64,000 nucleotides of DNA, taken from assembly GCA_041398245.1 (NCBI GenBank), contig JAWKVC010000001.1, positions 186,001 to 250,000 of the forward strand. Direction: 5' to 3'. Shown here one piece after another: positions 57,591 through 64,000 of the stretch. Origin of the DNA: UBA7672 sp041398245. GTDB lineage: Bacteria; Pseudomonadota; Alphaproteobacteria; Caulobacterales; Hyphomonadaceae. The notes under the pieces were generated by a model. It did not search any database. It was not told the origin of the DNA and saw nothing but the letters and a program-made list of their open reading frames with translations. The number at the start of each line of letters is the position of its first letter. The first letter of the stretch is position 1. Made by a program: the position numbers and the translations under genes.

Positions 57591-57755
57591 ATGGGCATGT
57601 GCAACGAAATCCTTGTCGACATGGTTGACGGAAAATGGGTGGGGGTCACGCGCGCGATTGGCGGCGGCGGTCAGGTCATTGGCGACTACGATCCCGACAA
57701 TGCAGAAGTCGTGAGCGCGCCCCAACTGCTCGCCGCGCAAAAGAGGGACTGGTAG
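57591..57755 (+). CDS. Small ORF upstream of the membrane gene
   Basis: 54 residues: MGMCNEILVDMVDGKWVG at the start, then a Gly-rich GGGGQVIGDYDPDNAE segment. It ends at TAG immediately before the ATG of the next gene, so it may be a leader or a coupled partner. A second possible ATG is at 57597. No family recognised; no strong ribosome site is visible. Confidence 0.5.
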   Translation: MGMCNEILVDMVDGKWVGVTRAIGGGGQVIGDYDPDNAEVVSAPQLLAAQKRDW

Positions 57756-58622
57756 ATGAGCCAACTTCGTCGACAACGCGCGATATTGCGGGTCTGGATT
57801 GGCCTTGCGCTCGGGTTCCTATTGCTGGCGGGGGCGGCGGGCGCGCATACGTTTAGTTGGGGCCTCCCGTCGCTCGTGGGATGGAAGCCCGATACTGCCG
57901 CAGCGATGATGGCTGGATCAGCAACAGTGGCCGCAATCCTCTTCGGCCTTGCGCAGTTCGGAGACCGGCAGGTTACCCAGCGGTCGCAATATTGTCTGGA
58001 AGCAGCAACGCAGGGGATTCGATCTGCGTATGAGGTGCTCCAACAGGACCATGAAGATAGGAACCTCGTTTGGGTGAACGCTGCCCGCCTTGTTCTGCGC
58101 TCACTCAAGCTCGCGTCAAATCTGAGCGAGCCCGACCACATAGAAGCGTGGAAGCTGTTCCGCGAGGAATGGCGCATAAGGTTTCTACGATTCTTAGACG
58201 CTGACCTGCCATACTACTTCGGTGTCCAATCCTACTCACCCTTCACCAACGTAGAGGTCACCAAGGAAGTTGTTGAAGACCTCCACAAGCGATCTATGCA
58301 AACACGGACGCTCACAATCGAAGGGTTGGACGCTTCGATTGACGACTCCAAAATGGTCACAGCGAGAGCACTGCGCGCGATATACGATTTCGTACTTGCA
58401 TATGACCGCAACGACGAGCCGCTGGATGATGTGAGCGACTGGTCAGACACAGACATGCACGAGCTTCTAAACCGTGATCACTATGGGCTTCGCGCGTATT
58501 TGGAGGTGAAGCGAAGCCATCATTATCTCGGCGGACGATCGATGACGATAAAAGCGGAGAATGAACACGGGCGAATGGAAACACGCAGCACGTTTCGACA
58601 GGCCGATACTAAGCCTGCGTAA
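57756..58622 (+). CDS. Two-pass membrane protein next to the SIR2 gene
   Basis: 288 residues with two transmembrane helices near the N-terminus (VWIGLALGFLLLAGAAGAH, about 13-31, and AAAMMAGSATVAAILFGLAQFG, about 48-69) and a largely helical soluble domain of about 215 residues. No recognised family. AGAGGGACTGG precedes the ATG. The soluble part holds LPYYFGVQSYSPFTNVEVTKEVVEDLHKR. Divergent from the SIR2 gene; the topology recalls membrane partners in defence systems but no motif proves it. Confidence 0.75.
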   Translation: MSQLRRQRAILRVWIGLALGFLLLAGAAGAHTFSWGLPSLVGWKPDTAAAMMAGSATVAAILFGLAQFGDRQVTQRSQYCLEAATQGIRSAYEVLQQDHEDRNLVWVNAARLVLRSLKLASNLSEPDHIEAWKLFREEWRIRFLRFLDADLPYYFGVQSYSPFTNVEVTKEVVEDLHKRSMQTRTLTIEGLDASIDDSKMVTARALRAIYDFVLAYDRNDEPLDDVSDWSDTDMHELLNRDHYGLRAYLEVKRSHHYLGGRSMTIKAENEHGRMETRSTFRQADTKPA

Positions 58623-58898
58623 GAGCCCAGCGAACCACAATCGCGGCCCTTACTGCTCTTGAACTGCTCGACTCTCTTTACACTGACGAATTTCAGATTT
58701 AGCGCGTAGGCACGCTTTGCGTTGACCCGACGTCCCCGACCCCGGGGCGGGGCCTAAGGGTCAATCCCTCCGGGATGCCGAACAACGCGCTAAAGTTTTT
58801 CTTATAACTTTCAATAACTTAGCGCCGCGAGTGTGGCGCGATAAGTCGTTGATTTCATTGAAGGTGACACGAGACAAAAGGCGACAGAACTCGTCATG

Positions 58899-59123
58899 TC
58901 ACCCATGTCCGCGCTTCCATAGACCTAAGCGGTTCAAAGCGCGTCGCGCGCTCGCATAGGAAATCCTGAGCCGTACACTCAGAGCCCGGGCATCTGCCGC
59001 GACACCTTCACCGAGCGCGCGCGAAACACGCTCATCAACATCCGCAGAAATTCGACGCTTCTTCGCGGCCGCGCGGTCGACGCCGCGGCTCATGTCGTGT
59101 CGCCAATTGAGTTTGACCACCAT
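58899..59123 (-). CDS. Small HTH-like DNA-binding protein
   Basis: 74 residues, very basic, with a helix-turn-helix pattern in ADARALSVRLRISYASARRALNRLGLW. Third gene of the AlpA operon, its start overlapping the previous stop. Probably a regulator, or part of the element's replication or excision control; target unknown. About 275 bp without a gene separate it from the membrane-protein gene on the left. Confidence 0.65.
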   Translation of the reverse strand: MVVKLNWRHDMSRGVDRAAAKKRRISADVDERVSRALGEGVAADARALSVRLRISYASARRALNRLGLWKRGHG

Positions 59124-59623
59124 CAGGCGTCGCCGGTCACTTCGATTAACCCGTTCGCCTTGGCGACCGTGACTGCCTCATTGAAAGCCTTGTACGTCGT
59201 GGCCGGGAAACCCCCGTACTTGACCCGATATGCTTCTCTTACTTCCCGACGCACGACCCACTGGCCATCGACAGGAAGCACGGCAAGCAGCTTCTTTTCA
59301 GCGACCGTCGGCGTCGCGGTCGCGCCCGAAACAAGGCGGATCGCCTCAGTCGACTTTCCGACCTTCTCGCGTTCTCCTTCTGGCGCGGGAATTCGGTCGA
59401 CGTGAGGACATTCGGAGTCGTCATCGATTTCCTCGTACTCGACGTACGTTCCGAATGGCAAACCGTAAACAGCCTTCCCGCGTACTGAGAAGGACAGACC
59501 GAACGAGCCAATAGGCGCTAAGTCATCCGCCCTAACGATCCGCTGCTCTCCACTCTTCATGAACACGCGCCAACGACGCGCCCCAACAACGACGGGATCG
59601 GGGTCTGGCTTCGGTCCGTTCAT
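59123..59623 (-). CDS. Unknown protein of the AlpA operon
   Basis: 166 residues without signal peptide. The N-terminal half is beta-rich (RRWRVFMKSGEQRIVRADDLAPIGSFGLSF), the C-terminal part alpha-helical and reminiscent of a winged helix (EAYRVKYGGFPATTYKAFNEAVTVAKANGLIEV). Its start overlaps the AlpA stop by 4 bp and its stop overlaps the next start. No family recognised. Confidence 0.7.
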   Translation of the reverse strand: MNGPKPDPDPVVVGARRWRVFMKSGEQRIVRADDLAPIGSFGLSFSVRGKAVYGLPFGTYVEYEEIDDDSECPHVDRIPAPEGEREKVGKSTEAIRLVSGATATPTVAEKKLLAVLPVDGQWVVRREVREAYRVKYGGFPATTYKAFNEAVTVAKANGLIEVTGDA

Positions 59624-59841
59624 TTCAGCGATTCCTTCCGCGCCGCTAACACCGCGTCGCGTTCAGCTTTGCGCGCGATCATCCACGCTTCGACTTCATT
59701 CGCGCTGTATCCAACGCGGCGCGAACCAAGCCGCACGGCCTGCGGAAACGTTGCGTTGCAGCGGCGTCGCCAGATTTCCTGACGAGAGAGTCCGACCATC
59801 CGGCAGACTTCGGCGGTGTTGATGAAGCGTTCGGTTGTCAT
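59620..59841 (-). CDS. AlpA-family regulator (MerR-like HTH)
   Basis: 73 residues from ATG 59841 (a longer frame to 59877 is open). FINTAEVCRMVGLSRQEIWRRRCNATFPQAVRLGSRRVGYSANEVEAWM is the AlpA/phage CP4-57 regulator pattern. AlpA proteins act as excisionase activators or control satellite genes. It reads away from the capsid gene, with an inverted repeat between them. Confidence 0.88.
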   Translation of the reverse strand: MTTERFINTAEVCRMVGLSRQEIWRRRCNATFPQAVRLGSRRVGYSANEVEAWMIARKAERDAVLAARKESLK

Positions 59842-59882
59842 GCGCTCATCAGATACGCGTTGAGACGACATCGGCAACGAAC

Positions 59883-59941
59883 GCTTACAGAAGAGAGCGT
59901 TCTTCTAAAGCGTGTTTGGAAGGACTCGGTCTTCTGTAAGC
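59883..59941. promoter_or_regulatory. Inverted-repeat operator between alpA and capsid genes
   Basis: GCTTACAGAAG (59883-59893) is exactly inverted as CTTCTGTAAGC (59931-59941), 37 bp apart, with a further AGAA..TTCT pair inside. Located upstream of two divergent genes, so AlpA or another element regulator may bind here to control both. Confidence 0.55.
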
Positions 59942-60022
59942 TCAAATTGACGCATTGAGACGTCGCGATCATGTCTGAGACGCCAACCCCGGCGTAACCT
60001 CAGTATACGGAATACCTAAAAC

Positions 60023-61183
60023 ATGAACCGCGAACAAATCATCGCCCGCATGGAGGCGATTATCGCAAGTGCCGAAGCCGAAGGCCGCGGCCTAACTGCG
60101 GAAGAGCAATCCGAGTTTGACGGGCTGAAAGCTCGCATCGACGGACTCGACAGTCTCGCCGCGTCACGCGCCGCGCTGCCTGCCGTGCGTCAACAAGCTG
60201 GCGTCCCCGAACGTGTTGAGCGCGCTGCGCTTCGCCCCAATCAGTCGCTCGCGGCGATCTTCACGCGACCGGCTGGCGACACCCGCCGCATGGGCGACTG
60301 CGTCCGCGCCCAACTTGGCGTTGGCAATCTCCGCGCCTCGCAAGAACTTGGCACGGGGAGCAAGGGCGGCTTCACCGCGCCCGAGCACGTTTCCGCCGAA
60401 GTGCTCGATCTTGCGCGCGGAAAGTCGCGCGTGATCACCGCTGGCGCTCGAACTATTCCAATCGCGGGCGCGACCGCGTTCGCCACCGTCGAGAGCGATC
60501 CAACACTCTCCAATCACGCGGAGAACGCGACCATCGACGAGACGGAGGTCTTGTTCGGGGCGCGGTTCTTCAAACCCTACACCGCGGTCGCCCTTTGCCG
60601 CGCGTCCATCGAGTTGATCGAGGATTCGGCGAACTTCAACGACGTGCTGGATTCTGTTCTCGCCGCTGCATTCGCGGCCGAGATCGACCGCCGCGCCCTC
60701 TACGGGAACGGGATCGGTGAACAGTTCGGGCTTCTCAACGATCCCGACATTGTCGAGATTGACGGTTCGACGTTCACGTCATGGGCTCCCTTCTCTCGCG
60801 CATATCAGGCCGTGAGAACCGCCAATTACGAGCCGGGCGCATTCATCGCCTCGCCGGGCGTGATGGGAGCAGTTGATGGGTTGGTTGAAGGTGGCGGGTC
60901 CGGGTAACCCCTTCGCCGTCCGCCGTCGCTCGAAAACGCACAGTTCCTCGACACCACAAACGTCGTCGACGCGGCGTCCGTAAGCGCCGCCGTCACGGGT
61001 CAGTGGGATCAATACTTCATCTGCACCCGCACTCCAATCACGCTGGAAGCGACACGCACGGGCGGCGATGCAATGTCACGCATGTCGGTGCTGATCCGTG
61101 CTTACGCGAGGCTCGATTCCTTCGCCGTTCGCAAGTCGGCGTTCGCCAAGGTGACGGGCATTCCAACGCCCGTGCTGGCGTAG
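60023..61183 (+). pseudogene. HK97-like major capsid gene with an internal TAA
   Basis: 387 codons in one frame, with TAA at codon 295 (60905-60907). Before it: coiled-coil N-terminus typical of the scaffold region (REQIIARMEAIIASAEAE), then the capsid core KSRVITAGARTIPI and FFKPYTAVALCRASIELIEDS. After it the same frame continues PLRRPPSLENAQFLDTTNVVD and SAAVTGQWDQYFICTRTPITLEATRTGG to a proper end. PLRRP after a small loop is the family pattern, so CAA to TAA is the simplest change. It may be a nonsense mutation or a read error. Confidence 0.88.
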
Positions 61184-61192
61184 AGGTGCGCC

Positions 61193-62443
61193 ATGTCTGA
61201 TGATCGCCGCCGTCGTTCTGGCGGTTCATTCGGCGCGCGACTTCGGGCCGCCGCGTCTGTCCTTTTGACAGGCGCGGTGCCCGGCGGGCGCTACGGTCCG
61301 AATGTCCCCGCTTCCGAGTGGAACAACCGGTTCACTTCGTTTGATGACGTCCACGTGGACGAGAGGACCGCGCTCAATGTGTCGGCCGTGTACGCTTGCG
61401 CTTCGCTGATCGCCGACACCATGTCGCAATTGCCGATTGGCGTGTTCAAGCGCGACGGCGATACACGCGAGACGGTGCCGGAACACCCGGTCAACCGCAT
61501 GCTATCCGGCGCGGTCAATGACTACCAAGGTCGACGCGCGCTTGTGCGTGTTGCCGAGGCTCACCGCCAGTTGCGCGGCAATGCGTACCTACAAGTCGAA
61601 CGTGACTCGACCGGTGCGCCAGTCGGCCTTTGGCCGCTTGGCAATGCCACGCCGAAGCGCCGCGAAGATGGCAAGCTGGTTTACGAAGTTGGTTCCGGCG
61701 ACGCGCGACAGGAATTGCCGCCAGCGGACGTGGTTCACGTTCGAGGGCTGAGCACAAGCAGCAACGGGCTTGTCGGTATCAGCCCGGTTGCAGCCGCCGA
61801 AAACGCGATCCGCCTTGGCATCTACGCTGAGAAGTTCGGATCAGAGTTCTACAAGAACGAGAGCGTGACCGGCGGATACATTCTGCACCCCGGAAAGCTG
61901 ACCGACGTTGCCAAGCGGAACATTCGCGAGGCTGTTGAGAACCAACGGAAGAATGATGCTGGCGACAAGGAAAGCCACCGGCTGAAGATTTTCGAGGAAG
62001 GCATGAAGTTCGTGCCGACCACCATCCCGCCGGAGCAATCGCAGTTCCTCGGATCGCGCGCCTTCCAGTTGGAAGAGATTGCGCGGTGGTATCGTGTCCC
62101 CTTGGTCCTCATTCAGAGTGTCGAAAAGACCACGTCATGGGGAACGGGTGTCGAGCAACTTCTGATCGCGTTCTCATCCTTCACCATTTCGCCCCTCGCG
62201 ATGTCTTGGGAGGAAGAGCTAACTCTGAAGTTGCTCACGCAAGAGGAACGGGAACAGGGGCTGTACTGTCGCTTGGACGTCCGGGGACTTATGAGAGGCG
62301 ATAGCGCCTCGCGCGCGGCGTACTACGCAAGCGGCATCCAAAACCGCTGGTTGCTACCGAACGAAGTTCGCGCGCGCGAAGAACTCGACCCGCTCCCCGG
62401 CGGCGACGCGTTCGACGCGGCAGCCAAGCCAACAATCGAATGA
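61193..62443 (+). CDS. Phage portal protein, HK97 family
   Basis: 416 residues. Portal signature: LNVSAVYACASLIADTMSQLPIGVF, LRGNAYLQVERDSTGAPVGLWPL and DPLPGGDAFDAAAKP near the end. The portal ring is the DNA gate of the capsid. ATG 61193 has AGAGG upstream and lies 9 bp after the capsid stop. It is intact, in contrast to the capsid. A large terminase would normally come before it, but the capsid gene does here. Confidence 0.92.
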   Translation: MSDDRRRRSGGSFGARLRAAASVLLTGAVPGGRYGPNVPASEWNNRFTSFDDVHVDERTALNVSAVYACASLIADTMSQLPIGVFKRDGDTRETVPEHPVNRMLSGAVNDYQGRRALVRVAEAHRQLRGNAYLQVERDSTGAPVGLWPLGNATPKRREDGKLVYEVGSGDARQELPPADVVHVRGLSTSSNGLVGISPVAAAENAIRLGIYAEKFGSEFYKNESVTGGYILHPGKLTDVAKRNIREAVENQRKNDAGDKESHRLKIFEEGMKFVPTTIPPEQSQFLGSRAFQLEEIARWYRVPLVLIQSVEKTTSWGTGVEQLLIAFSSFTISPLAMSWEEELTLKLLTQEEREQGLYCRLDVRGLMRGDSASRAAYYASGIQNRWLLPNEVRAREELDPLPGGDAFDAAAKPTIE

Positions 62444-62569
62444 GACAGCCGTGTGGTTCCTTTGCGTTATCCGGCGCGCGGGCATCGGAACGAATGGGCG
62501 GCGTGATCGCCGCACGGCTGAACGATACGGTCACGCCGCAAACCCGCGCATAACATTTGGAGCGTAAGT

Positions 62570-62944
62570 ATGAGTGATCTGACCGAAATCGCACGCGCCG
62601 CGATGGATATCGCCGAAGACGCCAAGGGCTCATGTGAAGATATGAGCGTGGAAGAGCTTGCGACGATGCTGCACGGCCTCGGGGCAGCCTCGACGCGATG
62701 CACTGACTTTCTCGTGCAGCGCTTCAGGGGCGATCTTGAGCGGGCACGCGTCGAGATTGTCCGCGCGATGGATTTGCCCGCGCGCGTTCTGAAACGCAGG
62801 GCGAAGGAAGCCGAAGAGATTATCAAGCGCGACGACCTGCCGGACGTGCCGCAGCACGCGGCGCTAATCGCCGTCATGCTTCGCGAGATTCAGAGCATCA
62901 GTGCGGGACTCGAACGCAAACAAGCCAGAGCGGCGCTGAACTAG
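62570..62944 (+). CDS. Small helical protein of the element
   Basis: 124 residues, helical throughout, no signal peptide. Distinctive segments: DMSVEELATMLHGLGAASTRCTDF and FRGDLERARVEIVRAMDLPARVLKRRAKEAEEI. GGAGCG precedes the ATG. Unknown function; its place after the portal gene and its helical nature leave room for an assembly or regulatory role. A 38-codon GTG frame (62451-62569) in the gap upstream is not supported. Confidence 0.65.
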   Translation: MSDLTEIARAAMDIAEDAKGSCEDMSVEELATMLHGLGAASTRCTDFLVQRFRGDLERARVEIVRAMDLPARVLKRRAKEAEEIIKRDDLPDVPQHAALIAVMLREIQSISAGLERKQARAALN

Positions 62945-63459
62945 GAATAGCTGGCCGAGGCTTCCGCTCCTTTCTTCGGCGTCCATTTGTACAGTGTTCG
63001 GGGCTGCTCGCTTGGGCCTTGCGGTACAACAATTTCCCACGATTGAAAGCGGGCACATTTCCAGTGCTCGACCTGCCGCTCATCGCCAGTCTTCATGTCA
63101 AAATGGATGTAACCGAACCCGCCGCCCTGACCCCGATAGTCACCGGCCATCGTTACATGACCGTCGGGTGTGAGATAAACGTCACCGTGCCTTTCATGTT
63201 CTTGCGTGAAGCAATGTCCAAGTAGATCAACGCGGAACTCCGCGATGTCAGTGATGTCCCAAAAGGATTCCCGCAATGCACTTGCATGCACGTATCCGGC
63301 GGGAGCTTCCTCACGGAACATCACGACCATTCTCTCACTCTTATTGTTCGGGTCGATCACATTCGTAGCGAACAGCAGATGTGTACGACTACCATCGCTT
63401 CTGATCAGAATACGTCCCGGCAACGCTTCGCTCGGCCTGACGATTGAACCAAGTTTCAT
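62941..63459 (-). CDS. Unknown protein near the right end of the element
   Basis: 172 residues, ATG 63459 with a strong GGAGG site. Beta-rich; GDYRGQGGGFGYIHFDMKTGDERQVEHWKCARFQSW is the most distinctive stretch. No signal peptide and no recognised family. It follows a 44-residue membrane-type gene with a 20-bp gap, so they form a two-gene operon convergent with the helical gene (4-bp overlap). Confidence 0.68.
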   Translation of the reverse strand: MKLGSIVRPSEALPGRILIRSDGSRTHLLFATNVIDPNNKSERMVVMFREEAPAGYVHASALRESFWDITDIAEFRVDLLGHCFTQEHERHGDVYLTPDGHVTMAGDYRGQGGGFGYIHFDMKTGDERQVEHWKCARFQSWEIVVPQGPSEQPRTLYKWTPKKGAEASASYS

Positions 63460-63479
63460 GGTCCCTCCAGTTGTTGATA

Positions 63480-63614
63480 CTACGAACCGTCCGGGTGCTT
63501 AGACTCGCTGACGTCTCGGCTTTCCCGCGGTTCCTTGATCTTTGTCGATTTGAAATTCAGCCACGCCGCTCCAAACAGGAGGGCAGCTGTTACAAGACCC
63601 ACGATCGCGTCCAT
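63480..63614 (-). CDS. 44-residue single-pass membrane peptide
   Basis: MDAIVGLVTAALLFGAAWLN is followed by a polar tail ending in HPDGS. One transmembrane helix covers about residues 4-19. The start has TTAGGAG eight bases upstream, and the gene precedes the 172-residue gene. This layout suggests a small membrane partner, but nothing similar is recognised. Confidence 0.6.
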   Translation of the reverse strand: MDAIVGLVTAALLFGAAWLNFKSTKIKEPRESRDVSESKHPDGS

Positions 63615-63817
63615 GCAAATGCTCCTAACTCAACTAGGAGACGCACGGCCCGCGTTCAGTGACGCGCAGCGAGTACGCCTCCGAAAGGCGCTCCAACCAG
63701 ACAAGGAAGGTTACTCGCTACGTGGTCAGCTGAATCTGTTTCGCTTGGGCGGTCAATTGGCCGCTTGACGCTTCGAGGAATCGCTGAAGGGCAATTCTGT
63801 GGATAGCAGGAACAAGC

Positions 63818-63840
63818 ATCCTGTTACCTCAGGCGTTACC
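63818..63840. promoter_or_regulatory. Probable integrase arm-binding sites, right end
   Basis: ATCCTGTTACCTC (63818-63830) is followed by GTTACC (63835-63840). The core equals that at the left end (54537-54549), 46 bp inside attR, as expected for arm-type sites on both sides of the integrated element. Confidence 0.55.
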
Positions 63841-63886
63841 TTTGCGGGGTGGCCGAGCGGTCATTTTCGCTAAGTCTTTGAAAGAA

Positions 63887-63931
63887 TGGTGCCGGTTGAG
63901 GGGATTGAACCCCCGACCTTCGGTTTACAAA
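63887..63931 (-). repeat. attR: 45-bp repeat within tRNA-Thr
   Basis: Exact copy of 54377-54421. The element supplied this 3' end and rebuilt a full tRNA-Thr at its right boundary. The match ends one base into the loop at the anticodon side, which is the likely crossover zone. Confidence 0.93.
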
Positions 63932-63961
63932 ACCGCTGCTCTACCGCTGAGCTAAACCGGC
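63890..63961 (-). tRNA. tRNA-Thr(TGT)
   Basis: Minus-strand cloverleaf with acceptor GCCGGTT/AACCGGC, D arm AGCTCAGCGGTAGAGC and anticodon loop TTTGTAA giving anticodon TGT. The T arm is GGGGGTTCAATCCCC, followed by A and then CCA (63887-63889). The outermost anticodon-stem pair is a G-A mismatch. Intact copy at the integration target. Confidence 0.93.
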
Positions 63962-64000
63962 TGGCCGTCCGTGTTGCAGGAGACGGGGAATAGGCGCCTC

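Larger units (their letters stand above)
54377..63931. mobile_element. Integrative element in tRNA-Thr, about 9.5 kb
   Basis: Bounded by an exact 45-bp direct repeat that matches the 3' part of tRNA-Thr(TGT), and starting with a P4-type tyrosine integrase. Contents in order: integrase, unknown 167-residue gene, SIR2-domain gene, small ORF and membrane protein, AlpA-like operon (minus strand), broken capsid gene, portal gene, three small unknown genes. Terminase, prohead protease, tail and lysis genes are not visible. The capsid precedes the portal, the reverse of the usual order. Best read as a satellite or reduced prophage. Confidence 0.9.

Noticed and set aside
62451..62569. 38-codon GTG frame between portal and the helical gene
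   Set aside because: Rich in Arg with no recognisable domain or ribosome site; more likely an accidental open frame.
63613..63768. Plus-strand ORF overlapping the 44-residue peptide at the right end of the element
   Set aside because: No ribosome site, basic low-complexity translation, and it lies opposite the start region of a better supported minus-strand gene.

Overview
The window looks like the chromosome of a GC-rich aerobic alphaproteobacterium. Pointers are a 5-aminolevulinate synthase (C4 haem route), a MucR/Ros regulator, a Cbp3-type cytochrome bc1 chaperone, and the orders merR-ihfA-fabH-plsX and glyA-nrdR-rib-nusB-thiL. A Hyphomonadaceae/Caulobacterales-like host is my inference from gene content, not a proven placement.

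Layout. 144-328: tRNA-Pro(GGG) and tRNA-Val(TAC). 347-4835: lipid/nucleoid cluster (merR-like, ihfA, fabH, plsX, Cbp3 chaperone, divergent bamE-like lipoprotein). 4849-12434: a long minus-strand set, glyA-nrdR-ribD(reductase only)-ribE-ribBA-GDPD-ribH-nusB-thiL plus one exported hypothetical. 12667-19477: mucR, hypotheticals, a gene-free structured spacer, hemA, a MarR regulator facing a lysozyme-like protein, a FrnE-like DsbA protein and a hotdog-fold gene. 19728-30824: gltB-gltD followed by a GltD-like iron-sulfur flavoprotein and a two-subunit 2-oxoacid:acceptor oxidoreductase, tying glutamate to 2-oxoglutarate redox chemistry. 30828-33775: an ECF sigma factor coupled to a membrane Ser/Thr kinase with a C-terminal helical region. 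33873-37773: a three-subunit molybdenum hydroxylase with its own MoaD/ThiS-like gene. 37789-43604: an amino-sugar/peptidoglycan recycling cluster (NamZ, NagB-II, NagA, MurQ, GlcNAc/MurNAc-type kinase). 43601-54240: cytochrome c, pgi, patatin-like lipoprotein, PBP1C and an alpha-2-macroglobulin lipoprotein.

54377-63931 is an integrated element in a tRNA-Thr(TGT) gene, bounded by an exact 45-bp direct repeat. It carries a P4-type integrase, an AlpA-type regulator operon, an HK97-like capsid gene with an internal stop, a portal gene, a SIR2-domain gene facing a small ORF and a two-pass membrane protein, and several unrecognised small genes. No terminase, protease or tail genes are visible, so it looks like a satellite or decayed prophage with a possible defence cargo.

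Several core genes (glyA, the hotdog gene, the N-terminal part of gltB, the MoaD-like gene) are interrupted by small frame changes. Most resemble single missing bases, so assembly/base-calling error must be separated from real decay before biological conclusions are drawn.
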